DNA of 64,000 nt, taken from Chloromonas sp. AAM2 (taxonomy: Eukaryota > Chlorophyta > Chlorophyceae > Chlamydomonadales > Chlamydomonadaceae). The position numbers and the translations under genes were made by a program. Below are positions 15,816 to 27,026 of this stretch, in pieces (position 1 is the stretch's first letter; every line of letters starts with the position of its first letter). Where the stretch lies: contig QAXH01005294.1 in the NCBI GenBank assembly GCA_004335635.1, positions 108,111-172,110 on the forward strand, read 5' to 3'. The notes below the pieces were generated by a model that saw only the letters and a list, made by a program, of their open reading frames with translations, searched no databases and was not told the origin of the DNA.

Positions 15816-16016
15816 ATCTACCGTGAGCACAAGTGCCAGTCCCAAAAGTCATTTTTAGACATTACCAACCCAAAAGGTAACCAGGTCGCCAGTCAGTGTA
15901 GAGCAACGCAATCTGCCACCACCATTAGTATAACGATGTTGGACGAGCTTGGTACCCGCACTTCGTGTGATTGGTGCCATGAGTCGACTCATCATCTTCA
16001 TACAAGACGTTGAGCA

Positions 16017-17388
16017 TTAAGCGAGAGCAGCGCATGCACGAGGGTACAGAAGCCCAACAATAACTCCGGTCACCGCGCCAGCCACAACCTGCAATGCAAA
16101 TAGAACTTTGAGAATTTAAAACGAAATCTGAACGTACATTTGTGCTTCTGGTGTGTGATCCTCACCTGGCGTGGTGTGTGTCCAAGCACCTCCTTTAGCT
16201 TGGTTGCGCTCACAGGATGATTGTCCATGAGTTCGTTGATGACCTGCATGCCAGACATGCCGTTTGTACACATGCCGCGATTTGAGAGAGCACATAACCG
16301 TTCCCAGCAGATTGCAGCAGCTACCATACCTTGTTGAGGACTTCAGCCTGTTTGCCCGCATGCTGCCGCACCCCCATAGCATCGTACATGACAATGATGC
16401 TGAATGCGAATGCCAAGGCAAACAAAGGGCTTCCAAGGCCCTGGTTCAGGGCAAGAGCCGTGGTGACACCCTGCGCAGAGTGTCCACACATGCTTGTAAA
16501 GCTGGTCAAACGGCACTATGTGTATGCATACTGAATGGAGCACACAGGCAGACGGGCGCGCACTCATTACACTCTTACACTTACTGAGCAGAGTGAGGAG
16601 TGTGATGAGGGAGTGCCACCCGGTTGGACAACAGCGTGCAAGTCCCACACGCCCTTCTTGAATCGATGAGTGAAAATCTACATCATCAGGCACAGTAGAC
16701 ATCGTGCTCAGCAAGAAAACCACCAAGAGGCAGGCTGGCCGGCTCATGATTTCCAGATTGTTCCTGCAGTGAGGACGTGAGGCTGCTGTGGATTAGCGGC
16801 TCATGCCACGATGATCAGAGACACACCTTGCCAAACTGAGCCAGAAACCAAGCCCAGAAGGCGGTCATGAACACACTGTTGCTCAACAGGTCTGCCACAG
16901 GGTCGGATCCTGGGATGGTGGGGACAAGCGCACCCATGGCGAGCAAAGGGCTGCCAAAGGCACCATTGCTCTGAAATTTCTGGCATCTGCAGGACAAATG
17001 CAGGACCGTAGGGCAGTGTACGAATGTGCTAGGTGCTGCTGGGTCCAGAGCAGATGCCTTGGGCAGGAGCGCACCTTCTCCACGCACATTGAAGCCGCTG
17101 CAAGCTCAAAGCGCCCTGGCGTTGGAGTAGGGCAGAACACGTTGTTGCGACGCTGACAAGGTGCGTCAGGCCGCTGATGCTGATGCTACACTTTCTCTGT
17201 GCCGTGGCAACGGCAACGCCTTCTGGGCATGCTCCACAAGTCCAATCCGAGCAGGAGTCCAGTGCTCTGCACGTTCTTCTGCTTCGCACGCTGCGCGGTG
17301 CCGGAGTGGAGCCTTTAACGCCTGCCAGTGCGCTTTTAAAGCCAGAGGCGTGCCAGCAGCTACCGGTATGAGGCATTGTGGACTGCAT
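16017..17388 (-). CDS. DUF212 (acid phosphatase/vanadium haloperoxidase-related) protein
   Basis: Encodes a 285-residue DUF212 membrane protein, distantly related to acid phosphatase/vanadium haloperoxidase and of unclear biochemical role; plant members are plastid or membrane proteins. Exons (minus): 17388-17075, 16986-16827, 16677-16585, 16470-16330, 16243-16166, 16088-16017, all in phase. Residues 1-~105 are rich in Ser, Ala, Arg and Thr with few acidic residues, resembling a chloroplast transit peptide (inference). The family core follows: NSVFMTAFWAWFLAQFGK, GGTPSSHSS (about 179-187), VMYDAMGVRQHAGKQAE, LKEVLGHTPRQV and a final glycine-rich membrane segment. The family's usual GGMPSSHS has Thr instead of Met. 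The start is the first Met of a frame that splices in phase to the core; a later start is possible. Confidence 0.9.
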
Positions 17389-17755
17389 GTCTGAAGCAGG
17401 ACGTAAGAGTTAGAGAAATGCCAAGACGCGTGCTGGCCTGGCAACGTTAAGAACAGCGATGTCCGATCGGATCCTGGAAATCGGCTGTTGAACCGCCACT
17501 GACACACTCTGAGTGCCTCGCAACAGCATCGCTCCTCCCACACGCATCCAACTACGCCTTCTGAGCACGTGAGACCGCCCGACTCAAATCTTGGATTCGA
17601 CAGGTGTGAGCTCTGACAGATGGCAGCATAGAACTCCAGTCTACAAGTAGTGGAAAAGCCCACTCTTGTGTCAACTGCACCAGCCGTAGTTGCCGGAGAT
17701 CCAGCCGAGAGGTGCAACAACATCTGAATGATAAGGGCCATCGAATGACATATTG

Positions 17756-17760
17756 TTACA
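17756..17760 (-). terminator. Candidate poly(A) signal of APC6
   Basis: First minus-strand TGTAA after the APC6 stop at 17958, giving a 3' UTR of about 200 nt. It ends roughly 370 bp before the DUF212 start codon. Confidence 0.5.
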
Positions 17761-17957
17761 CTGGTCTGGTAGGCTGCATCACAGTAGCTTGTCAGTGAGA
17801 CTACTGAGAATTCCAGTGTTCATCTTGAAGGTCCAAGCCTCTGATCACCTCTCCACCATGGCACCATAGGCTCAGACCCAGGTAAGCACACAAGTCAAAC
17901 TTCACCCCTGGCCAACCAGGCAGTTGGTAATGAGTGGGCTGCACGGATGATGAGGTT

Positions 17958-19650
17958 TCACAACCCTGCCAGGCTAGTGGAGTATTCCGCCAGAGCTGTG
18001 TTAAGCATGCTGACAGTGAAATGGTCCTCAGGCCGCAGTGCAAGCGAAGCATGGTACACCTACAAGCACCAGCAAAAATGGGTCCACATCCAAAGCGTTA
18101 GACCTGCAGCCTGCTTTGAAGTTGGTTGATGTGGTCAGCCATTCAAGGTAAGAGCACTGTGGCAATCCTTCGACTGTCCACGTGATGATTTTCCATGTGA
18201 AATCCCTACCTTCATACTGACTTTCCAAGTGATGCTCTCAGTTGCAAGCCATGGCAACAGCCAACACCACATAAGGGTTTCATTTTAGTATGCATCATGC
18301 ACTGCTGCAACTAGCTGCCATCACTCAGGGACATTTGCACTGCCAGGCACTGGAACAGACCAAGGCCCGTCCCAAGTCCACGGGCAGTTTGACGCACACC
18401 CACCTCCACTGCCTCCTGTGCGTTGCCCTGCAGTTGGTAGCACAGCCCCAGCGCTGACAGGGTGCCGGGCTGACCAGGCACCAGCCCTATGGCGACTTGG
18501 TACCACTGCAAGCACAACCATAACACTCATAGTCGTCAACCATCATCCAAGTACCAACTGCGCATACGCATACCGAGCATATGCAGCAGTTCACAGTTTA
18601 CTTACTTTGCACATGTGCTCCAGGCTACCCAAACCTGTTCTCCGCGACTGCCTGCTGAATTTCCATTGACCACCCAGCACCCTGCTACATGCACAGCAAA
18701 CTAGCTTTCTATGCAGCTTTATGAGCTTGCCCTCCTGTTTGCACTGGCATGACTACCACTCCCCCAAATCCCCAGTCCCCTGCTCACATGCACGGCCTCT
18801 TCCAGCGCTCCCTGCTTGCGCAGACTGTGCCCCAGCGCAACCACTGTTGGCTCCCAGCGCGGTGCCAGGCCGGCCACAAGATCCTTGTCCGAGGGGAGGG
18901 AGGGCCAGGGAACGCCCACAGCACTGCCCTGATCCGTGCGCCGCGCACCCTGCAGCGCATGCACGCACAGACAGCTTGTGCCTCAAACAGCCAAATCATG
19001 CCAACTTGTAATGCCACAGTGTGTAGGGTGGTTCAAGCCCAACTGAAAACCACTCCGATGGGCCTGAGATTTGAAATGTAACTGAATGGGACATCTAAGA
19101 TCTTTCATTTCCTTGGAATCGGCTCAGTGGTCTCACCAGATTTCATATAACCGTTTGACAGAGAAGTTAAGCATGGCACCCTTCACATGAAGCACTTAAA
19201 CATGCTGGTCCTATGCAGTTCCATGTGCATGTGCACAACCTAACTCAACTCAGTTGAGCAAAAACGGTTGCCAACGTGTCATGTCGGCTATTGCATGCAG
19301 GAAGGGCAGTCGCTATCTTACTTCACGCCACTTCCACTAATACGCCACTTCCATTGATACTGCTGCCAGTAACACATCATGTTCGAACCCATTCATCCAG
19401 CTCTGTCCTCACCCTGCAACACCTGCAGGGAGTTGAGCGTGCAGCCCTTATCACCTGCACGTGTTGCGCTGCCAGCTGCAGTGCGTTGCGCAGCCACACA
19501 CACGCCGCGGGGTAGAGGCCGTTGCGCAGCGCCACGCAGCCCAGCTCATGGCACGTGGCGGGGTCCCACGGGCACAGCTCATGCGCAGCCAGTAGCATGC
19601 GCTCGGCAAGCTGTATGGCACAGGACAACAAGCAGTTGGTCTTCAATTCA

Positions 19651-19699
<49 letters not shown>

Positions 19700-22600
19700 G
19701 TGTCAGCACATGTGGAGAGCGTGATGAGGGGCATGCTGTTGTGGGCGATGCCACCAGGATGGTCAGTGGCCTGCAAGGATGGCTTGCATTACACTCCACA
19801 TGTCATACATGCGCATCGCAAACTAAATCGGCCATGTTGATGGAGCCAATTGCGTATATGGCATGGCAAAAATTTCTTTGTTGGTTGCCTAATCAGTTGC
19901 AGGTTATGTCTTGATTCCAGCCCCTTGATGACTTTGCTTCTCCGATCCATAGGTTGTTCCCTGAGGCCTGGCCTTGCACTCTGAACCAGTGCCATGGCAG
20001 TGCCCCACCTGCATGTTGTTCATGGCGGCATACTCCATGCCCATGCCCAGCAGCGGCAGATGCAGCCCAGGAAACAGCCGGTACGCCGTACGATAGGCTG
20101 CCATTGCCTGCACGCACACGCACGCACGGGTACACAGCCGCATCTGTCCAGTGTACTCCCCAAGCATTGGCCTATCTGTGTCACCAGTACAAAGCATGAA
20201 GAACCTTTGTAGTGAAGACGAATGTGGAGTAAAGCGTGATGTGTTGTGTTGTGTCCCGCGTTTCAGACAAACCAATGAGCATGCCATCACTGTGTGAGCC
20301 ATGCGTCACCGGCATCACATGACCGTCAGCAGAACCAGTGCATACCGCCATCATCACACCGCACTGGACACACATCTACCCACGCGTCCACGCCTTGTTG
20401 AAAAAGCAAATTTGCACGTTCTGTATTTGTTGACGAGCACAGGATCATTCGCACCTGGTCCCGCTCGTCTAGTGCTGAGAAGGCATGAGCGTAGGCCACC
20501 CATGCGGGCGCACATGCACCGCCCTCCATGGTGGTAGCGCGTGCCAGGTAGCGTCGCGCCATGTCGTGCTGACGTGTGCACATGTAGTAGCACCCAACCT
20601 GCAGGCAGCCAATGATGGACGACTGTGCTCATGTGTGAAGTACGCTTTGAAGGTTTCCACCAGTACGGAGGTGGCATGTGGATGAAAAGCTAGGCATGGC
20701 ATGTGGCGAACTGCCTCGGCAAAAACAAACACTACCAGGGCGTGCTGTTCCTACCAGCCTACGCTCACACATTGTCAGCAATGCGCACACACAGTCAGTA
20801 GCATACAATTAATTAGCAGCCATCCTTGCCCTGCCAGCCTTTGTCACTTGCCACCTTCCTTTTCGGTCTGTGCTTTGCTGCATCTCTGGCCTGTTGCGGC
20901 CCATCGACCCCTCCCCCTCTCACCGCTAGCCACGCCAGCGCCTTGTCCGGGTACTGCTCCGTGAGTCTGTGGCCCAACTGGAACAGCTCGGGCTGCCGAC
21001 CCAGTATGCAGCAGCACGATATGTGCAGCGGGAGAACCTGAAGCAAGCACACCACAGGACGAGTGGGGACGAGTCAGGGCAGTGCAGAGAGGCTAAGGAC
21101 GGAATCAAAAGCTATACGACATCAAAAGGCAAAACGCGTTCATTCTAAAACGCTGACAACCTGACGGTGATAGAAGCAAGTGATGACCGTCTCAAGGTGT
21201 GCGCATTGATGACACCGTTGCAATGATGACCGTCTCAAGGTGTGAATGTGATAGACACTTCCCCATACAACCCTCAATTAAGGCCAACATCAGCCAACAG
21301 CATGCGATTGTTTTTGCATTCGTGCATTCCAACAGTCCAAAGGAGGCATTGTCTCAAATCTGCATTCGTGCATTCCGACGGCTCAGAAGAAGCGATGTCA
21401 GTGCATGACATAAATGCCCAGCCGGGCAGAGCAGCTGTGCAGACGCATCTTGGACTTCATGCAATTGCTGGATTTCAAATACATCCAATAGCTGCAGTGT
21501 CGAGCACCCTGTTGCCATGCACCTGCAGTGCGTAAGCATCCGCCTGTAGCAGCTGCGTTGTCAGCTGGTACGTGGCTTCATACAAACCCCTGCACATTGC
21601 AAACCACCGTGTATTAACCAGCACACGCCAGAGATCTTGCAAGCTGTTGTACCAAGAGGTAGGAGGTTGTACAACAGTGTTCCAGAGTTCGCGAGAATGC
21701 GAGAGTGCGGGAGTAAACGTAGGGTTTCGCGGCCGGATTTGCGAGAGTAAACTGGCCTGTCCGAAAATGACAGTTTGGTCATGGTGCCCGGTTCAGTCAA
21801 GGAAGAGCGCATGTTCTCAGCTAAGAAATATATCAAGAGCCCTGTAGCTGCAGGAGAAGCATATCACAGTGTGTGCAAGGCTCTTTGGCAAGGCGTGATG
21901 AGCAGATCAGGGCAGCTGTCAGGGATTGGGATGCCATGTGCCATGTGCGTGGGCGATGTGCGTGGCATAGCTTGAGTGTGAAATTGGACAAGTGCAGATG
22001 TGACCAGAAACAGTAACAGTTGGCCAGTTTGAACTCGATCGATATGGCATGGCTTGAGTTTGAAATCGAACAAACAAGTGGCAGATGTGACCAGGAACAT
22101 CAACAATTAGCCAGTTTGAACTCGAACGATATTGCATGCCTTAAATATGAAGTTGAACATGTGCAGAACATGTGCGTGAGACTGATCTATGGCGTTTGAA
22201 TATGGCAATCACCACTGATGTAACCATCAACATAACACATACCCGGGGTCTGGGGGCTGAGCCCCCGGCCTCATGCATATGCGAAAATACTCTGAATGTC
22301 TGGGCAAGCCTGTGAAGCTGAAGGGGACTTTCCAATTTTGAAATCTGGAACACTGTTGTACTATACCGATGAATGTCAAGCAGCTCCCTGGATTCTTGAG
22401 CCGGTCTTCAACACGCCAACCAAAATCCTAAGCACCCTCTGCATCTTGTAAGCATGCCTACACATCACCGCCCCTACCTGTGGTAAAGCCAGTCAGCCCT
22501 GCATGTGAGCACGTCTAGGTTGCCTTGCAGCCCACAGCCCCACACCCGCTTGCCGCTGCCCATGCTGCCATGTCCCGCCCACCCGTCCATTGCACTGGGG

Positions 22601-25210
22601 TCCACACGCTCCCCAGGCCCCTGAGGGGTCTGAAAGGGCTGCTGCTGCTGCTGCTGCTGCATGGAGCTGAGGGGGGCGTTGTGTGAGAGGTGATGTGAGG
22701 CATGATAAGGCCTGCTGCCATTTGCTGCCGAATGGTGGCGGTTTCCAACTTGCATGGGCGGGAGCAACTGAAAGGTACAGACTGGGGTGCCAAGATGAAC
22801 GTTTTGGCCAGATGCATGCATAGGCTGCTGCTGGTTCTGATGCTCCTGTGCTGCTGACTGCATGTTTTGCTGTAATGAGAATGCAGGCGTCTCAGCCTCC
22901 ATCGCTACTGCTGACATAGGATCATCCGCATGTGTGGCATGTGATACTGGAGTGAGAAGTGACATGGGTGTGGGTGTGAGTGGCAGTGGCATGTGTGGTG
23001 GCTGCCCATGCGAAGCGTCATAGGGCACATTACATACGGGTGAAGGGGACACTGCCTTGGCAGGCGTGATGTGCTTCAGGTAGTTGGTCCAACTGGACAG
23101 CTGCTGGGCTGCTTCCTTGCTGATTGTGCCAACAGGCGTCACACTGTTGCTGGACATCATCACCATGTCCATAGAGGCAGGTGTCATGGTGGCACTGTCT
23201 GTAGCAGGCGGTGTGGCATTGTGGTGTGAACGGGGTGTGCCTGACAATAGCTCGCACTTAAGCTCCCGTGTTGCTGTGTGCTGTGAGATGCCTGCTGTTG
23301 CTTGTTGCATGCGGCTGGGGTGCAGGGGCTTGGCTGCTGAGGCTGTGCACAGTAGCTGGCCGCCTGCCATGGGCTGCAACCCTGCAGGCGGGGTGTTCTG
23401 AGTGTCCGCAGCAGCTGTAGTGGTGTCGGCCTGCTTGTTGTGCTGTTGTCCCTTCCACTCATGCGCAGTTGATGCCATACCAGTGCTGGCTGTGGTGGTG
23501 TTGGTGGCTTGGTGCATCCCCTGGTGTGTCGCCTCCTGTGTCTCGTTGGGCCCGTGTGTAGCGGGTGCCAGGGGTCCCTCCAGCTCACTCAGGACACCCT
23601 CCAGCTCGTCCTCCATATTGTACTGCAATGGTATGTAACACAACTCATGTTCAGTGTAACACAACTGACATGAGTGGCAATGTGAGAACACACAAGATCA
23701 CCGGTGTATGTCATATGTGCTGTGTGCTGCGCTTGCCAGGACACCGCTGGCCCCAAAGCTTATCTAGCCTTGCGTTTGCTGGTCATTCATGCTTGAAAGC
23801 ACTAGCGCACCTTCTTCCCTTGCGCCTTCATCAGCAGTCCTAGCCACCTGTCTTGAGGATTGAGCACCAGTCCGCGGGTCAGTGTTGCCTCCTCCTCGCA
23901 CGTGAGCATGTGGCCCTGTGGAGTCAGGAAAACACAGCACGCAGATGCATGCAGTGCGTTGCTGTTGTACGTTGAACACCTTGAACAGGCGACCCAATCA
24001 CCCAGTTGAAACCCACAAACGTTTATGAGACCTTCATGCAGTCGTGAATTAGCTGAAAGAGTCCTTGCCCATATCAGCCCTCCAATGCCTGATGGCCGAC
24101 CGCTGGCTGACAGTCCTTGGAGCACCACAGGATGAACCTCGCATGCCTGATGGCTGACAATGCTGCTGTGCCCTTTGCTCAATCTTGACCCAAAATCGGT
24201 CTTGCCTGTTCTTAGACAACCTTGTCCCTGTGCCACAGCAGGTGATTCACCTGTATTAACGCATCAAACGCCTCATAGCAGTAGGCATCCAGGTGCAGTG
24301 CCACCTGGTAACTGCAGCGCATACGAACAAGCATGATTGAGCATCAGACCACAACATAGCACTGCAGCCTTCTATGCGGCATGTTGAGTGGCACAACAAC
24401 CAGCTGTGAGCACTAGTGTTCAGGTTGCGTGCTAGTTTGTGTTCCTTCACATGGTTGTGGCCTCAGTGTTTGCTAGGGCTGCAGCGTGCCCAGGGTCGAG
24501 GCTGTGCTGTGATACAGTAGTGACTGACCTGGCCTTGGCACGTGGGCGGTTGTTCAACGCCTCGTACACACGTGCACGCAGCACAAACAGCGCGGCCTCA
24601 AGTGACACTCTGCTTCCCAATGCCTGCATGCATGCAACAGATGATCCGCGTCTTCTATGCAGCTGAATCAGCATGGCTGATGTGCCTTCTGTGCATGCAG
24701 CAGTCACTGCAGGCAAACTGTTGCATGCAGAGGATCTTGGGCTTTTAAGGCCATGCATGTTTCTCATGCATGCTTAAGTCTTGCCAAGCACCTGAGGATC
24801 GAGTTCAAGGTTGATTGGTTCCTGCGTGGCATCCTCTCCTAGCAGTGCCAGGCATTCATCCCATTGCTTGCACTCCACGAGGCACTGTGCTGCAAGGTGT
24901 TTGAATCTCAAGTCCGTGGTCATGTAACCATCACGCCGCAACAACTGCAGCGAACGTCGGTGCTGCCTGCTTACAAAGTATGCCTGCGCGACAACCAGCT
25001 TTCAGGGTGTGAGGCATGGAACGAAGTGAGGGCTAGCTGTGCAGAGCTGTTATCACCCGCCTGAGCCAGCAAGAACACGTCGTCCTGCGAGTGCTCGCTG
25101 AAAGTTGCCAGCTTGTCTGCATAGAAGACAGCTGCAGTGTGCATGTGCTTTTCCATGCAGTCGCGAACAAGTCGCCTGAGGCGCGAGCATAGTTGCTGTT
25201 GCTGCGCCAT
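17958..25210 (-). CDS. CDC16: Anaphase-promoting complex TPR subunit CDC16/APC6
   Basis: Encodes APC6, a tetratricopeptide scaffold of the APC/C ubiquitin ligase that drives mitotic exit. Exons (minus): 25210-25061, 24983-24792, 24623-24529, 24311-24251, 23915-23811, 23622-22478, 21589-21523, 21037-20924, 20598-20455, 20107-20009, 19610-19455, 18949-18788, 18505-18404, 18059-17958; 897 residues. Matches to CDC16 run in order: AAVFYADKLATFS, LRARVYEALNNR, LDAYCYEAFDAL, LQGNLDVLTCRADWLYHR, YLARATTMEGG, AMAAYRTAYRLFPGLHLP, WDPATCHELGCVALRNG, TLSALGLCYQLQGNAQEAVE, and the last exon's LALRPEDHFTVSMLNTAL. The 1145-nt exon 6 inserts over 330 residues rich in Ser, Thr, Gln, His and Pro, including a poly-Gln run. 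Phase requires exon 1 to end at CAG before a GC donor (GCGGGT), which is the weakest junction. Confidence 0.93.
19654..19703 (+). repeat. (GT)n microsatellite
   Basis: About 50 bp of nearly pure GT dinucleotide with one GC interruption, inside the APC6 intron between the exons at 20107-20009 and 19610-19455. It explains spurious reading frames of alternating Val and Cys, and Thr and His. Confidence 0.95.
21179..21243. repeat. Short direct repeat in an APC6 intron
   Basis: TGATGACCGTCTCAAGGTGT occurs twice about 43 bp apart. A second direct repeat, GCATTCGTGCATTCC, follows at about 21318 and 21361. Both lie between the exons at 21589-21523 and 21037-20924. Confidence 0.8.
21964..22175. repeat. 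Degenerate tandem repeat, period ~81-88 bp
   Basis: About two and a half units beginning GGCATAGCTTGAG, GGCATGGCTTGAG and TGCATGCCTTAAA, each followed by a GAAATTGGACAAG-like tract, GCAGATGTGACCAG and CCAGTTTGAACTCGA. It lies in the intron between the APC6 exons at 23622-22478 and 21589-21523. Confidence 0.8.
22637..22664. repeat. (CTG)n coding triplet repeat
   Basis: A GCT/CTG triplet run inside APC6 exon 6 that encodes consecutive glutamines on the minus strand, between a Met-containing segment and PFQTPQGPGE. Confidence 0.9.
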
Positions 25211-26375
25211 CTTTGTCAGCTCTTGGGATTAGCCCCGTGGCAGACGCGAACGGCCCCTCATATCACAAGTCTCTGTGCAAGCTAGCTGGACGCCTCGCGT
25301 TCAGCACACTGCTTTGCATCATGTGCCCGTTTCACATGTTCGCCTTGAAGACCTTGCTTGAAGACCTGTCTTCAACGCGTTCTGGGCATTGTAACAGTAG
25401 CGTACGGACTAATTGGGTTCATCCATGCTCTGGGACTGCGGCATGCACCAATCCGGTCTTCACCGGGCTAGGGCAGACCTAGGGTAACGCAAGCCGCGGA
25501 CTCTTGTCAAGCCCCATGGTGCCCACTCATACATTACTGCGGACTAGGTTATCACGCTGTGCCCCATACGAGGCTATTCAGGGCGATCCCACTCCTGCTA
25601 GCCTTTCAGGTCAGCACCAACTGCGGTGCAACACTTGGAAGCCTGGCGAATTGTCACAAACAACAACAACATCGTGAGCCTTGCAAGGCGTCATGGGCAA
25701 GAGCATTGTTTGCATGCTGTCCATGGTGCTGCTGCGTCCAGGGCTTTATGATACAGATGTGGCCAAAAAAAAGATGTTTGCCAGTTCTGGGACAGTTTAC
25801 AGAAACAACACTGAATCAAGTGTGGCGTAAGGGAAAAAGGGACATTTGAACTGTGGATGTGGACAGAGATAATGGATACTGCGTCTGCACCAGTGTGGCG
25901 TGAGACTGGGATGTGCTGTTGGTGTGTAATCTGGTACACGTCCAGCCAAAGTCTTGGCCTCAGAACTGTCCGAGAACTGGCAAACACCTTTTTTTTTGCG
26001 TACTAGGTGAGGACAAGTCAGCCAGTGGCATCATGTGCTTTCCCGCAAAATATTGTGTTCTGGTTACCAAATATTTTGGTCTGGTCTGATGCGCATGCTG
26101 GTATCGTCCAAGCTGACTAATGCCAAGCCAGCATCATGCTGCGTCCTTGCACACTTAATTGCATCACGAGCCGAGCTGAGGAGCCAAAACCCCAAGTGAA
26201 ATGCTGCACATTCCAATGATTGATGATTGGAATGAATTGATGATTGGAAATGCTACCCTGCTGGCTGGTGTGCGGATGAGGTGTGCACCAATGGCTGCCA
26301 TCATGCAACCCACCGCTAGTAAGTGCTGCACAGACTCCCTGCTGGCAGGATGACAGGTTGTTCTGGACAATGTGA
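25211..26375. other. Intergenic region upstream of APC6
   Basis: Holds the presumed APC6 promoter and 5' UTR and the 233-bp MITE-like element. No conserved coding sequence was recognised. A duplicated GATTGGAAT/GATGATTGGAA motif occurs at about 26219-26250. Confidence 0.5.
25765..25997. mobile_element. 233-bp MITE-like element, best-preserved copy
   Basis: The two ends form an imperfect terminal inverted repeat of about 33 bp. Each reads, outer edge inwards: A-tract, (A/G)GTGTTTGCCAGTTCT or close variant, then GGACAGTT. The interior is non-coding. It lies between the APC6 start (25210) and the SCC4 stop (27027). No obvious target-site duplication flanks the A and T tracts, which may have changed length since insertion. 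Confidence 0.7.
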
Positions 26376-26380
26376 TTACA
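26376..26380 (-). terminator. Candidate poly(A) signal of SCC4
   Basis: First minus-strand TGTAA downstream of the SCC4 stop, implying a 3' UTR of about 650 nt. Confidence 0.35.
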
Positions 26381-27026
26381 GAGAGCTGATGAGGTAGAGG
26401 CGGAGGAGCACAGGAATACTAAGGAACTACTCCAATGCCAGGCACATTGTTCCGGCTCCGAGCTTGCCCACACAGTCATTGTCATCCGCATGAAAGCTTG
26501 AAATAGGCCCTGCACTTCCTAAATTCCAGCAAGTTCCTGTATACTTGTAGATGTTCAGATCATTTCTTGATAGCTTCCCCACGAACCACCAGGCAAAGCT
26601 CTCTGAACATCCACAGGCTTGGTGCATCTGCTAGCCCCGATGTAGAGCCGTGACACAAGTACAAACCTTGCAACAGCACTTGTGTGGTGCAACTGAGGTC
26701 GTAAACGCAAATCTGTTGCAAAGCAGGCACAGTTGGGCCACTTACGGGCTGGGACTGAAAGAAAGCGGGATGCGCAGGTACCATACACCAACTAGCCCCT
26801 TGTAATGGTACATTTTGTCCAGGCTCACGTAGCAGGCAGCATGCAACTGTTCATGTCTGCATTGCCAAAACCCAGTCTGATACAAGGGCAGAGCCAGCCT
26901 GACCTCAATGTGAACCCAGTGTCCAGTAATGTCAAGCTTGGTTTCTCAAGCTCTGCTCTGGCACTGTGACGCTTGGTAAACATCCAGTGTGAACCCAGTG
27001 TCTGACAACGCGAAGCATATGGTAAG

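Noticed and set aside
18311..18526. An APC6 ending that reads through 18404 to a stop at 18311
   Set aside because: The read-through tail is unlike CDC16, whereas splicing to 18059 gives the conserved LALRPEDHFTVSMLNTAL ending.
19379..19914. Plus-strand frames with long Val-Cys runs and minus-strand Thr-His runs
   Set aside because: They are translations of the (GT)n microsatellite and the antisense of an APC6 exon.
22474..23691. A 405-residue minus-strand frame as an independent gene
   Set aside because: It starts and ends at clean splice sites in phase with APC6, and its last 18 residues are conserved CDC16 sequence, so it is one exon.
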